Positions 35,657-45,498 of a stretch of DNA of 64,000 nt are shown in pieces. The position numbers and the translations under genes are program-made. Each line of letters opens with the position of its first letter. Positions within the stretch are counted from its first letter, which is position 1. The stretch comes from Ga0077555 sp963746315 (GTDB taxonomy: Bacteria; Pseudomonadota; Alphaproteobacteria; Rhizobiales; Hyphomicrobiaceae): the NCBI GenBank assembly GCA_963746315.1, contig CAVVAR010000005.1, positions 558,001 through 622,000 on the forward strand, read 5' to 3'. The notes below the pieces were generated by a model, which ran no database searches, was not told where the DNA came from, and was given only the letters and a program-made list of their open reading frames with translations.

Positions 35657-36769
35657 TCAGTCCGGAGGCCCGAGTGCTACCGAGACCGGATCGATATAGA
35701 TCGTCGCCTTCTTCTCGTTCTCGACGATCAGCTCCTTGAATCGCTTGACGAACGCGCGAGCCGGCGCACCCCGTTTTTCACGCGTGCTGATCGCGTCCTC
35801 CCAGACCGTCTCGGAGACGATCTTGCTTGCCGCCTCGCGTTCTTCCTTCGACCACCGGATGAACGTCATTTTTGCATCCTGGATCGCCTTGGCCCGCTTG
35901 CGGTTCAAATCCGAGACGTCTTTGATGTAGTTGGTGTTGACCAGCTCGGCGAAGGTATCGACAAGCAAATTGCGAGTCTTGGCATTCAAGCCGTCGAATT
36001 TTCTCTTGTTCATGAAAATGGCGACATTGACATAGTTTCCGGCGCCATAGTCGATAACGTACTTCGAAACCTCGTGCAGGGCCCATGGCGGAATGATGTT
36101 GGCGGGAAGGCCAGAGTAGCCCTCGATTACCTTTCGCTCCATCGATGTGTAGATTTCGGGTGCCGGCAATGCGACGGGAACTGCACCAAGGGCTTTCATC
36201 GTCTGGTTGATGAGGCCGAAGGCCCGGATCCGCTTTCCCTTCAGATCAGCCGCATTTCGCCATGGCTCCCGGCTGCCGAGGATGGTCGGGTCTCCGGGCA
36301 AACTTCCGAGCAGCACGATACCCTGCCGGTCGTACTCTTTGCGCAGGCCCTCGAACTCCGCGTAGATCTGCACCAGCGTCAACATCAGCGCCTGGCTGTT
36401 GTTGGTCAGGAACGGCAGGTCCATGAGCGTGGTCAAGGGCAACTCGGATGGATGATATCCCGTCGCGACGTAGCTGATATCGCTGATGCCACGCGAGGCG
36501 CCATCGAGAAGAGCCGTCGTGCCGAGAAGCGCCTGATCCCGGTAGGTGTCGAAATTCACTCGCCCGCCGGAGCGTTTGGTGACCTCGTCCATCCACTTTT
36601 GAGTGAATATCTCGCGCACGTGGGTGGCGGGCACGAAGCTCGCGTAGCGCAGGCGAACATTGTCGTACTCGTCCGACGCGTGGGCATGTCGTGTGGGCCC
36701 CACGCCCAACAGTAGGGCCAAGGCCAAGCCGACTAGGCTCCAGCGCTTCCAATCGCCGTAGAGTGCCAT
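35657..36769 (-). CDS. TRAP transporter substrate-binding protein (DctP type), copy 1
   Basis: This 370-residue paralogue of the downstream binding protein has a signal peptide ending near ARHAHA-like residues (TRHAHASDEYD), and the same motifs: DEVTKRSGGRVNFDTYRDQALLGT, GKRIRAFGLINQTMKALGAVPVALPAPEIY and FMNKRKFDGL. The carboxylate-binding Arg in KRIRAFG is kept. The ATG at 36769 has a strong AGGAGG about 8 nt upstream. Two tandem binding proteins serving one membrane unit may widen or tune substrate range. Confidence 0.93.
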   Translation of the reverse strand: MALYGDWKRWSLVGLALALLLGVGPTRHAHASDEYDNVRLRYASFVPATHVREIFTQKWMDEVTKRSGGRVNFDTYRDQALLGTTALLDGASRGISDISYVATGYHPSELPLTTLMDLPFLTNNSQALMLTLVQIYAEFEGLRKEYDRQGIVLLGSLPGDPTILGSREPWRNAADLKGKRIRAFGLINQTMKALGAVPVALPAPEIYTSMERKVIEGYSGLPANIIPPWALHEVSKYVIDYGAGNYVNVAIFMNKRKFDGLNAKTRNLLVDTFAELVNTNYIKDVSDLNRKRAKAIQDAKMTFIRWSKEEREAASKIVSETVWEDAISTREKRGAPARAFVKRFKELIVENEKKATIYIDPVSVALGPPD

Positions 36770-36928
36770 GGGAATTTCCTCCTGTTTTTTTATTCTGTTG
36801 CTTCAATACGGAATTCTCAACTCGTTGATCCTCTGCTTGATCCTCTATTCCGACCCCGAGGGCTCTTCCCGCCGGGGCATCTTTCGTTATCTCGCTCCAG
36901 CGTCGCTGCGCGCCACGCCAAGGCGTCT

Positions 36929-38329
36929 CTAGAACATCAGATTCGGGAGAAACAGGATGATCTCCGGAAACAGCACCAGAATTGTGATGGTGAGTATATC
37001 CATCAAGAAGAACCAGAATATCCCCTTGAAAACGACCTCCATGGGGATATGGGGTGCCACCGCCTTGGTCACATAGACATTGAGGCCGACAGGCGGCGTG
37101 ATCGCCGCTATCTCCATCATCTTGATGACGATGATGCCGTACCAAATCGGTGAGTGTCCCAGATCAGTTATCACCGGCAACGTGATCGGGACGGTGATGA
37201 TCATCACCGAGAGGGGATTGAGAAACATCCCGAGGGGGATATAGAGGAGCAGGATCAGGAGCAGCACGACCCAAGGCGGCTGATCCAGTCCTGCGATCAA
37301 CTGCGAAAAGTGGTAGGGCACGCGGCTAAGCGAGACGAACTGCGAGAAGAGTGTGGCGCCGATCAGGATCGCCAGGATCATGCCCGCGACACGCGTGGTC
37401 TCGCTCAGTGCCTGGCGAAACGCGCCCAGGGCGGTCGGCTCGACGCCCTCCGGATCACCCAGGACCCGCATGACTCCCTGACCCGGCTTGACCGGCAGCC
37501 CCATGCGCTGCAGCAAGCCAAGAGCCCGGTGCCAATAGAAGCGATGAAGAACTCCAAGGACGGCGACGAACACTCCGACCGCGCCGGCCTCGGTCGGGGT
37601 GAACACGCCGAGGAAGATGCCGCCGACCATCGAGACGAACAGAATGAGGATGCCAGTCAGCTTGGGAATGCTCCGGATCGCCTCGTTCCATGGCGTGGGC
37701 GGAGCGCGCGAGGCGAGGCTCGGGTTCAGGGTCACCCGCACCGCGATCATGACGCCATAGATGAAAGCTGAAAGGATGCCTGGGATGATGCCCGCAATGA
37801 GCAGCTGGCCAATGGATGCCTCGGCAAGGAGACCGTACAGCACGAGCAGAACGCTCGGCGGGATCAAGGTGCCCAGCGTTCCCGCGGCGGCCACACAGCC
37901 AGCGGCCAAGCCCCGGTCGTAGCCGTAACGCTCCATCTCTGGGATTGCGACGCGGCCCATCGTGCCGACGGTGGCAACGCTGGAGCCGGTCGTGGCGGCG
38001 AAGGCGGCCGAGCCGAACACCGTCGCGATCGCAAGGCCGCCCGGAAAGCGTCCGAACAGCTTATTGCCGACCTCGAACGCATTTGCGGTGATGCCAGACG
38101 AAAATGCGAGATACCCCGTCAGCACGAACAGAATGACCACGCTCAGCGCATGCTGCGATGCAAAATTCCACGGGGTTATCCAAAGTGTGCTCAAAGCGGC
38201 GTCGAAAGGCAGCAAGAGCAAGAACCCGCAAAAAGCGGAAATGCCGAGCGCGAATGCAATGTGGACGCCGAGCGCCAGCATTGTCAGGAGAACTCCCAAC
38301 CCGAGAATTCCAACAAGTCCTGGATCCAT
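36929..38329 (-). CDS. TRAP transporter large permease (DctM type)
   Basis: This 466-residue protein with about 12 hydrophobic segments has GSAAFAATTGSSVATVGTMGRVAIPEMERYGYDRGLAAG, characteristic of DctM, and TPTEAGAVGVFVAVL and PLGMFLNPLSVMIITVPITLPV. It forms the Na+-driven transport channel with the small permease. It is the first gene of the minus-strand TRAP cluster, with GAGGGG just before its ATG. Confidence 0.95.
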   Translation of the reverse strand: MDPGLVGILGLGVLLTMLALGVHIAFALGISAFCGFLLLLPFDAALSTLWITPWNFASQHALSVVILFVLTGYLAFSSGITANAFEVGNKLFGRFPGGLAIATVFGSAAFAATTGSSVATVGTMGRVAIPEMERYGYDRGLAAGCVAAAGTLGTLIPPSVLLVLYGLLAEASIGQLLIAGIIPGILSAFIYGVMIAVRVTLNPSLASRAPPTPWNEAIRSIPKLTGILILFVSMVGGIFLGVFTPTEAGAVGVFVAVLGVLHRFYWHRALGLLQRMGLPVKPGQGVMRVLGDPEGVEPTALGAFRQALSETTRVAGMILAILIGATLFSQFVSLSRVPYHFSQLIAGLDQPPWVVLLLILLLYIPLGMFLNPLSVMIITVPITLPVITDLGHSPIWYGIIVIKMMEIAAITPPVGLNVYVTKAVAPHIPMEVVFKGIFWFFLMDILTITILVLFPEIILFLPNLMF

Positions 38330-38739
38330 CGTGCCCCTCGCTCCCGCACATCGATGACACCCCCGCGGGGGTGAGGAGCCGCTCCAAATGAATGTCGCAA
38401 AAAGTCACATCGGATGCGGCATATTGCCAGCGTAGGCCGCTGGGGTCCGATTTCGCAAGCGTTTATCTGCGCGCAAGATGACGGCTGGGAGAGCAAGCCT
38501 TCGTTGCTCGAGCCGGTCGGTGAAGTGGACGGGGTGATTGTCGACTCTGGTGGTCGAAATAACGACTGCCAGTGGGGCGGCGGACGGGCGTTGGCCCACG
38601 TCTCGCGACCATAGCCAGATTACCTCGAGTCAGCGGCACCGTGGATAAGTTGGTGGCGTGTCGGCGTGAATTTCTCTGTGGCAGCAGCGGAGCGCTGGGT
38701 CCCGGTGACACGCACCGGGATGACGATGAGCGAGAGCGA
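38330..38739. other. Gap upstream of the TRAP cluster, nothing recognised
   Basis: About 410 bp between the start of the large-permease gene and the 3' end of the amidase gene. It should carry the promoter of the TRAP cluster. Short frames in it have no family features, and no regulator gene or strong palindrome was seen. Confidence 0.45.
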
Positions 38740-40185
38740 TCAGGCCTCGGGCAGCGCACCCGGACGCGGATCGAGCGGGACGAGAGTGGAGAGGCCGGCA
38801 GCGGTCTCAAACAGGGCAGCGGCGGAGAGGAGAGCTGCTTCGCCCCGGGGCTGGCCGACCATCTGCAGCCCTACGGGGCGGGCGAACTGGTCGAACCCGC
38901 AGGGGAGCACCAGCGATGGCGTCCCCATCAGCGTCGGTATGGCGGTGACCAGCGAGCCGCCGAGATAGTTGTCGAGGGGCTCGCCGTCGATCTTGGCGGG
39001 CATGCGTTTCGTCACGTCGAAGGCGGGCGTCGAGGCGCCGGGCAGCACGAGTACATCGTAGATCTCGTAGAAGGCCGCGACGCGGCGATAGAAGGAGGCT
39101 CGCTCGCGCTCTGCCCAGGCGATGCGGGCGGGGCTCGACTTCAGGCCTTCCTCGAAGTTCCAGATGATGTCGGGCTTGAACTTGTCGCGGTGCTCGGCGA
39201 TCTGCAACTCGCGGTCGACGACATAGGACTGGGCGCGCAGGATGAGGAAAGCCTCGGCGATGCGGCCAGGGTCGGGGAAGGCTTCCTCGATCTCACAGCC
39301 AATGTCCGTGAAATGCTTCAGGGCTGCGCGGCAGATGTCACGGGTCTCGCGATCGACGGGGAAGGCGCCGCCGAAATCGTCGGTGTAGGCAATGCGACGG
39401 GGAATGGCCGGGGCTTCGGTCGCTGACAGGAATGAGCGGGCGGGGGCGTCGAACGTTTGCGGGTCGCGGGGATCGAAGCCCGCCATCGCGTCGAGAAAGA
39501 GGGCAAGGTCGCCGACGTTGCGAGCCATCGGGCCTTGCACGGAGAGCGGCGCGTAGAGGTTGTTCGACGTGCCACGTGTGACGCGGCCGGGCGACGGGCG
39601 TAAGCCGACCACCGAGCAGTAGGCGGCCGGCCGCCGGAGCGAGCCGGCATGGTCGGAGCCGTGCGCGAGCCAGACCTCGCCAGCAGCGAGTGCGGCTGCG
39701 CCACCGCCGGTGGAGCCGCCGGGTGTGAGTGATGTGTTCCAGGGATTGTTGGTGCGCCCGAATACCTCGTTGAAGGTGGAGCCGCCGGAGGCGAACTCGG
39801 GGGTGTTCGATTTGGCAATGACGATGCCGCCCTTGTGCTCGATGCGTTCCACTACGGGATGCGAGGTGGCGGGAACGTGGTCCTTGAAGATCGGAGAGCC
39901 GTAGGTCGTGCGGACGCCGGCGACGTCGTTCACGTCCTTGATGGCGACGGGAAGGCCGCCGAGCCAGCCGGGCTCGCCTTCCGCCTCGCGGCGTTTGCCC
40001 TGCATGAGGCTTCGGGCGTGATCGCGGGCGCGGTCGAAGCACAGCGTGGGGAGCGCGTTGATTGCCGGCTCGCAGGCCGCGATGCGTTTCTCGGCGGCGT
40101 CGATCAGGTCGAGGGGCGTGATGTCGCCCTCGGACAGGCGACGGACGGCCTCGCGGGCGGTGAGCTGGATCAGGTCGGAGGGCAT
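38740..40185 (-). CDS. Amidase signature family protein
   Basis: This 481-residue amidase carries the Ser-cisSer-Lys triad: Lys in LPVAIKDVNDVAG, the cis-Ser in LTPGGSTGGGAAALAAG, and the nucleophile Ser in GSDHAGSLRRPAAYC. The family hydrolyses amides or related C-N bonds in the cytoplasm. The ATG at 40185 is chosen because GAGGTG lies 8 nt upstream; a GTG at 40194 is also in frame. No GatB or GatC partner is nearby, so it is a catabolic amidase rather than GatA. Confidence 0.92.
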   Translation of the reverse strand: MPSDLIQLTAREAVRRLSEGDITPLDLIDAAEKRIAACEPAINALPTLCFDRARDHARSLMQGKRREAEGEPGWLGGLPVAIKDVNDVAGVRTTYGSPIFKDHVPATSHPVVERIEHKGGIVIAKSNTPEFASGGSTFNEVFGRTNNPWNTSLTPGGSTGGGAAALAAGEVWLAHGSDHAGSLRRPAAYCSVVGLRPSPGRVTRGTSNNLYAPLSVQGPMARNVGDLALFLDAMAGFDPRDPQTFDAPARSFLSATEAPAIPRRIAYTDDFGGAFPVDRETRDICRAALKHFTDIGCEIEEAFPDPGRIAEAFLILRAQSYVVDRELQIAEHRDKFKPDIIWNFEEGLKSSPARIAWAERERASFYRRVAAFYEIYDVLVLPGASTPAFDVTKRMPAKIDGEPLDNYLGGSLVTAIPTLMGTPSLVLPCGFDQFARPVGLQMVGQPRGEAALLSAAALFETAAGLSTLVPLDPRPGALPEA

Positions 40186-40292
40186 GGTGGTCACCTCGCT
40201 GGCGATGGTGTGGCTCGGTGGCTGGACAGGAGTATGCCGAGCAATGTGAACCAGGGTGAGTGCGTTACTCGGGTAGCCCCTTCACCCTGGCT

Positions 40293-40310
40293 CTCTCCCC
40301 GAGGGGAGAG
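40293..40310. repeat. REP-like palindrome
   Basis: CTCTCCCC (40293-40300) and GGGGAGAG (40303-40310) form a perfect 8-bp inverted repeat with a 2-base centre, embedded in a CTCACCCTG-like context. Similar CCCTCTCCCC/GGGGAGAGGG palindromes are dispersed in many Rhizobiales-like genomes. It sits between two minus-strand genes and could also end transcription. Confidence 0.55.
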
Positions 40311-40352
40311 GGGACATGCGTGAGACGAGAGAGGGATGCGCAAGCCGTCGTT

Positions 40353-41621
40353 TTAGTGTCGCTGTAGCGGCCGACCGTCCAGGGGCTCGTGTGCGACGCC
40401 CACGTGCGCGAGCACGGAGGGTGCGATGTCGATGGCGGAAGAGGGTGTGTCGCGTGTCACTCCGGCAGTGAAACCGGTGCCCTGCATCATCAGGAACGGT
40501 GACTGCTCGTAGCGGGCAAGGCCGCCGTGCTGGCCGCAACCCATGCGGTCGGGCTTGCCGGCCTCGGGCTTCGCCGCGAAGCTTTTGCCGGGGATGCCGT
40601 GCTCGTTCGGCTCGTCGGTGGCGGCCATAGCCACGGCGAAGGCGAGGCCGTGACGTGCGATCTGGCCAATCTCAGGAAGGCGGTCGGTGCCGAGCACGTC
40701 GCCCGCCCACGGCTGTACGCGGAGGAAATCGCCGATGGCGTTGGTGTGCTGTGCGTGATCGGGATGCACATAGACGAGCGCCGAGGTGCCGTTCGAGACA
40801 GCGAGCACGTCGCCCGAGCCGGCCTTCTCCTTGAGCCCGGCGCGGACGAGCTCGGCGTCGATGTCGATGACGCCGGCGACGGTCTGGTGGCCGTGGTCGG
40901 AGGCGACGACGAGAAGGATGTCGTCGCCGGACTTGCGGGCGTTGCTCACGGCCGCGATCACGAGGGCGGCGGTCGCGTCGGCGCCGCGGATCGAGTCGAG
41001 GTGGCTCGGTGAGCCGAGCGGGAAGGCGTGCGAGGAGGCGTCCGGCTCGGCGAGCCAGAGGACACCGAGGGCGGGTTTTCGCGGGCCATGGACGACGTCG
41101 GCGATGAAGCGCTCGGCCATGTCGCGGTCACCGGCGACATTGATGCCGATCCGCCCGGCGTCCCAATCGGTGATGGGCGTGCGGCCCGGGCCGAAGGAGC
41201 CGGCGCGGTGGTAGACGATGCCATGGCCGTCGGGGTCATGGGCGTAGGCGGCGCCCGGCGAGACGTTGGAGTAGATGATGGCGCCGCCGTGGTCGGCGAG
41301 GCGCTCGGCCATGGTGGGCATGGCGAGCGAGCGGCCAGTGACGCGGCGTTTGTGCTGCAGGAAGCCCGGATGGCCGGCGTCATGGGCGACGAGGCGGCCC
41401 TCCTCGATGAGGACGAGGCTGTTGCCGGCAAGCTCGTGCCGGGCCGGGTGGCAGCCGGTCGCGAGTGAGGACGAGACAACACGGGTCGCCGAGGGAAACA
41501 CGGAGCGATGACGGGCGAACATCTCGGAGGTCGCGGCGTGAGCGACAAGAGTGGGTGTCAGGTCCGGACCGATCATGTCGCGCCGGAGGCCGTCGAGAAC
41601 GAGGATGATGGCGCGGCGCAT
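40353..41621 (-). CDS. Alkaline phosphatase family protein (type I phosphodiesterase/nucleotide pyrophosphatase-like)
   Basis: This 422-residue protein of the alkaline phosphatase superfamily has metal Asp in AIILVLDGLRRDM, the nucleophile Thr or Ser in VFPSATRVVSSSLATGCHP, Asp and His in LAEPDASSHAFPLGSP, and VASDHGHQTVAG with the second metal Asp and His. It likely hydrolyses a phosphodiester or phosphonate monoester, and looks cytoplasmic because there is no signal peptide. It lies upstream of the amidase gene on the same strand. The substrate is not known. Confidence 0.9.
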   Translation of the reverse strand: MRRAIILVLDGLRRDMIGPDLTPTLVAHAATSEMFARHRSVFPSATRVVSSSLATGCHPARHELAGNSLVLIEEGRLVAHDAGHPGFLQHKRRVTGRSLAMPTMAERLADHGGAIIYSNVSPGAAYAHDPDGHGIVYHRAGSFGPGRTPITDWDAGRIGINVAGDRDMAERFIADVVHGPRKPALGVLWLAEPDASSHAFPLGSPSHLDSIRGADATAALVIAAVSNARKSGDDILLVVASDHGHQTVAGVIDIDAELVRAGLKEKAGSGDVLAVSNGTSALVYVHPDHAQHTNAIGDFLRVQPWAGDVLGTDRLPEIGQIARHGLAFAVAMAATDEPNEHGIPGKSFAAKPEAGKPDRMGCGQHGGLARYEQSPFLMMQGTGFTAGVTRDTPSSAIDIAPSVLAHVGVAHEPLDGRPLQRH

Positions 41622-41942
41622 GGGGGGCTCCGATGGGACCGATGGTGGCGGCGCGTGAGCTTAGACCAGAACTATGACGGGCGCGATGCTCAGACCGAGA
41701 ATGGGCGACGGAGATCGAGGCAATTGGCAGTGGGGCTTGGGCGGACAGCAGTCGAATCTGCGGAAGGCGATTGTGCCGGTTTCAGCCTCTCGCGGCGCAG
41801 CAGGCGGTGCACCGCACAAAGTCGAGCGATCCCAGAAGCAGGCGTATGCGTTGAAGCTTTAACCGTCGAGATCGCCAGACAAACCAATGCCGGCTATCGC
41901 GCACAGCGACACCTACTCATTTGGCGGCGAGAAACCAGGTTC
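41622..41942. other. Gap between phosphodiesterase and sulfatase genes, nothing recognised
   Basis: A 321-bp stretch upstream of the phosphodiesterase-like gene. No coding frame with family features, RNA gene or repeat was recognised. Confidence 0.45.
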
Positions 41943-43292
41943 CTACTTCGGCCGATAGTCGTCAGGGGCACCCGGCGGGATGGGCGGATGGGTCTTCAGG
42001 CTCTGCTGGAACTCCTGCATCATGTATCGAATTGGCGTGCGGACCCAGTTGGCCGGCAGCCCTACATCGGTCTCTTCCTTCGGATCCTGAAGCAGGTCGA
42101 AGATCATGGGGCTCTCGAGCTTGATCGGCCCCTCATTGGGTTCACGTTCCAGGATCAAGTGCATCTTGAAGTTGCGCCACTTCACAGCACGCAACTCGTC
42201 TTTAATGTAGAAAAGGAAGCCTTCCCGACCCGACTTGGATGTCTTGCCCAACAGAAAGTCGAGTTGGTCGATGCCATCGATCGGACGATCGGTCGGTAGT
42301 GAAGCACCGACGAGTTGAGCGAGCGTTGGGAACAGGTCCGTCACATGCACGATCTCGTTGCTGGTTCTGGCGGCCGCAATGCGTCCCGGCCAACGGAACA
42401 TGAAGGGGACGCGTAGCGAGCCTTCCATCGCCGTATGATAGGTCCCCGTCCAGGGTCCGGCCGTACCGCGCCAGGGACGACGGAACTCAGGCCCGTTGTC
42501 GCTACCGAACATCAGCAGCGTGTCCTGGGCGAGGTTCAGACGTTCGAGCGCGTCGACGATCTGGCCGACGCGGAAATCCATCTCCGCAACACTATCGGCG
42601 AAGTCGCCGGCTCCCGTGCGACCCGCAAACTCAGGATGCGGGAGTGTTGGAAAATGCAGGTGGGTGATCGGTACATAGGCAAAGAAAGGCCGCTGTTGAC
42701 CGGCATTGCGTTCGATGAAGTCGATCGCGTGGTCCACGATCTCCTTGTCGATCGTGCGCTTGGCATCGAGATCGAAGACGTGGAGGCTCTTCGCGGTCTC
42801 GCCGCGCCGTCCCTGCATCACGTACGGCATCGGCACGACATTGGGATCGAACCCCGGTGACGAGGTGAACATGCTTTCGTTCGAGGTGCGCGGAATGCCA
42901 TACCACTCGTCGAAACCACGCTCGTGCGGGTAGCGGCCAGGGCGATCGCCCAAGTGCCATTTTCCGAAGCAGCCTGTGGCGTAGCCCGCCTGTCCCAGAA
43001 GCTGGCCAAGCGTGATCTCCCATGGCAGCAGCCCTTGCGGCAAGCCGGCAGGAATGGATTGCATCGCGCCTGTGCGGATGGGGTGCCGACCAGTGATGAG
43101 TGCGGATCGCGTCGGCACGCAGTCGCTTTCGACATTGAAATTGAGCATGCGCAGCCCTTCGGCGGCCAGCTTGTCGATGCGTGGCGTCTCGGCACCGCGC
43201 AAGCCGGCGCTGCCATAGCAGCCCAGCTCACCCCATCCGAGGTTGTCGGCGAGGATTAGAACGATATTCGGAGCGGACTTCTGCTGAGCCAC
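41943..43292 (-). CDS. Sulfatase (CVPTR type)
   Basis: This 449-residue type I sulfatase begins close to the catalytic core with APNIVLILADNLGWGELGCYG (metal Asp-Asn). SDCVPTRSALITGRHP carries the formylglycine Cys in the C-x-P-T-R form; GKWHLGD and FGSDNGPEFRRPW give further active-site residues. A GTG at 43292 with GGGAAG 8 nt upstream is the best start; a TTG at 43355 is possible. No signal peptide is visible. It is a third, divergent sulfatase in the window. Confidence 0.9.
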   Translation of the reverse strand: MAQQKSAPNIVLILADNLGWGELGCYGSAGLRGAETPRIDKLAAEGLRMLNFNVESDCVPTRSALITGRHPIRTGAMQSIPAGLPQGLLPWEITLGQLLGQAGYATGCFGKWHLGDRPGRYPHERGFDEWYGIPRTSNESMFTSSPGFDPNVVPMPYVMQGRRGETAKSLHVFDLDAKRTIDKEIVDHAIDFIERNAGQQRPFFAYVPITHLHFPTLPHPEFAGRTGAGDFADSVAEMDFRVGQIVDALERLNLAQDTLLMFGSDNGPEFRRPWRGTAGPWTGTYHTAMEGSLRVPFMFRWPGRIAAARTSNEIVHVTDLFPTLAQLVGASLPTDRPIDGIDQLDFLLGKTSKSGREGFLFYIKDELRAVKWRNFKMHLILEREPNEGPIKLESPMIFDLLQDPKEETDVGLPANWVRTPIRYMMQEFQQSLKTHPPIPPGAPDDYRPK

Positions 43293-43546
43293 TTGAAGCG
43301 CTTCCCAAGGTAAGGCATTGACCCGACACGCGCGGTGCCTAATCCCGCGTATCAATAGCTAAGTGCTAGCGTACCAAGAGCATGCCGTACATTGCAGAGA
43401 CAGAATCATTTGCTGCAATCAATGCGGTATCCCAACGAACTTCGCCTGAGCTCACGTTTGGAGGCTTGCAACGCGGCCACCTCGCGTTGCCGCGAAACCG
43501 ACCCTGCTATGTGATCGTTGCGCACGCACTCAAATCCTTGCAGACC

Positions 43547-44284
43547 TCAGCCAAGGGCTTGGACGACGGCATCTTTCAATGACTGGGTCTCGTCGGTCCA
43601 GGGGGCGCGGCGGCTCAGTACGAGGTTGGCCTCGGACTTGAGGATCACGCCGTCGTCGAGGACGCGGAGGCTGTTGGCTTTCAGCGTGGAGCCGGTCGAG
43701 GTGATGTCGACGATCAGCTCGGCGAGGCCGGCCGCAGGCGCGCCCTCGGTGGCGCCGAGGCTTTCGACGATGCGGTACATGGTGACGGCATCGACGGAGG
43801 GGGGCTCGCCGCCATAGCGGTGCCCCGAGAAGAACATGCGGGTGAGTGTCCGGTACTTGGTTGCGACGCGCATGCGGGTGCCGTGACGGCGGCGGTAGAG
43901 GAGGGCTGCCTCCTCGAGATCGGACATGGTGGAGACGTCGATCCAGAAGTCGGGAACGGCGACGACCACGTCTGCATGGCCGAAGCCAAGGCGCTTCACG
44001 AACTCGACGTCGGACTCGGCCTCGGGGATGAGGTCGCGGACGAGGTCCTCACCGGTGACGCCGAGGTGCACCTCGCCCTTGCGCAAGAGATCGGCGATCT
44101 CGGAAGCCGAGACGAAGGCGACCTCGACGCCGGGAAGGCCCTGCAACTCGCCGCGATAGCCGCGCTCGTTTCCGGTGCGGGCGAGCTTCAAGCCGCCGCG
44201 GGCGAAAAGGGCGGCGGTCTCGTCCATCAGGCGGCCCTTCGACGGCACGGCCAGAACCAGCTTGTCGGTGCTGGCGTCGTTCAT
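43547..44284 (-). CDS. hisG: ATP phosphoribosyltransferase, short form
   Basis: This 245-residue HisG catalyses the first step of histidine synthesis, joining ATP and PRPP. It shows LAVPSKGRLMDETAALF at the N terminus, GVTGEDLVRD, and the PRPP-binding region AELIVDITSTGSTLKANSL. It lacks the C-terminal regulatory domain of long HisG, so it belongs to the short form, which needs HisZ for activity and control. Its start overlaps the end of hisZ by 4 nt (ATGA), and hisS precedes hisZ. Confidence 0.96.
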   Translation of the reverse strand: MNDASTDKLVLAVPSKGRLMDETAALFARGGLKLARTGNERGYRGELQGLPGVEVAFVSASEIADLLRKGEVHLGVTGEDLVRDLIPEAESDVEFVKRLGFGHADVVVAVPDFWIDVSTMSDLEEAALLYRRRHGTRMRVATKYRTLTRMFFSGHRYGGEPPSVDAVTMYRIVESLGATEGAPAAGLAELIVDITSTGSTLKANSLRVLDDGVILKSEANLVLSRRAPWTDETQSLKDAVVQALG

Positions 44285-45496
44285 GCGCGGCCTCCGCGGA
44301 CAGCAAGCAGCAGACGATCGGTGTGAATGGCGGAACCGACGGCGGCGACGGGGCTCGGCGCGCCGATCGCCTCGACGAGACGGTCGTAGCGACCGCCGCC
44401 AGCCAGTGGCTCCTGCTCGCGGAGAAGCGGCGACAGGATCTCGAAGACGAAGCCGGTGTAGTACTCGAACTGTCGGCCAAAGCCGCCGGAGAAGGGCGCT
44501 TCGGCCATATCGATGCCCTCCTGTGTGCAGAGCCGCAGCCGCTCCTCGAAACCCGCGAGCGCCGGCTCGATGTCGATGGTCGTGCCCTTGAGCAGGGCGC
44601 GAATGGCGTCGGGCGCGGCGCTGGCCGGTGTCGCGAGCTTGATGTAGGCGTCGAGCAGCAGCGCGGCGCGGGGGTCGAGCGGCGGGGACTTCAGGTCGGC
44701 GGCAAGGCCCTCGAGCTGCCAGGCGATCTCGTCGAGGGTGCGAGTGCCGGCGATGACGAGGCCCTGTCGCTCCAGGTGCTGCTCGAGGGCGACGACGGCG
44801 TCGCCGTGGCGGATGGTGCCGCGGCGGGCGGCCTCGATCGCCTGAAACAGCGGCTCGGCGAGGGCGCGGCCGAACTCCTCGGGCTTCATGAGCTTCTGGA
44901 GCTGGCGGCGAAATGCGGCGTGCTGCCAGAAGTGGTGGCGCAATTGCGTGCGCCAGCGTTCAGGCATGTCGATGGCGTCGAGCAAGGCGTTGAAGATGCC
45001 GAGGTCGCCGACGCGGAAGGTGAAGGCGCGCAAGCCTGCCGCGCGGATCGAATTCGACAGAGAGGGCCAGGATCTCGGCCTCGGCCTGGGCCGGCTTGTC
45101 GGGGGCGAACGATTCGATGCCGGCCTGGGAGAACTCGCGCGGGCGGGCGAGGGTGCCGCCGCCGCGCTGATAGCGGAAGACGACCCCGTTATACGAGAAG
45201 CGGGCTGGCTGCCCGGTCTCGCCGTAGCGGTCGAGATAGAGGCGGGTGGCAGGGATGGTGAGGTCGGGGCGCAGGCAAAGCTCGGCGCCGTCGGGGTCGG
45301 TGAAGACGTAGGTGCGGGCGCGCAGATCCTCGCCAATCAGATCGAGAAAGAGGTCCGCGGGCTGGATCACGGGCGGCGCGATCGGCTCGAAGCCGGCGCG
45401 GGCGAAGATTGCCGTGATGATGGTCGATTGGCGCCCGTGCGCCTCGATCCAGCGCGAGGACATCGGTGCTCCAGGGGGATCGGTGAGTTGATCCAC
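44281..45496 (-). pseudogene. hisZ: ATP phosphoribosyltransferase regulatory subunit HisZ, frameshifted
   Basis: HisZ is a catalytically dead HisRS paralogue that activates short HisG. The N-terminal part reads in one frame from the GTG at 45496 (GGAGG 6 nt upstream) with TYVFTDPDGAELCLRPDLTIP and FSYNGVVFRYQRGG. The C-terminal part continues from about 45055 in another frame with AAGLRAFTFRVGDLGIFNALLDAIDMP and FGRQFEYYTGFVFEI down to 44281. One extra base near 45055-45062 explains the shift. Since HisG here needs HisZ, either the strain is impaired, the base is a sequencing error, or the two parts are otherwise made. Confidence 0.9.
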
Positions 45497-45498
45497 GC

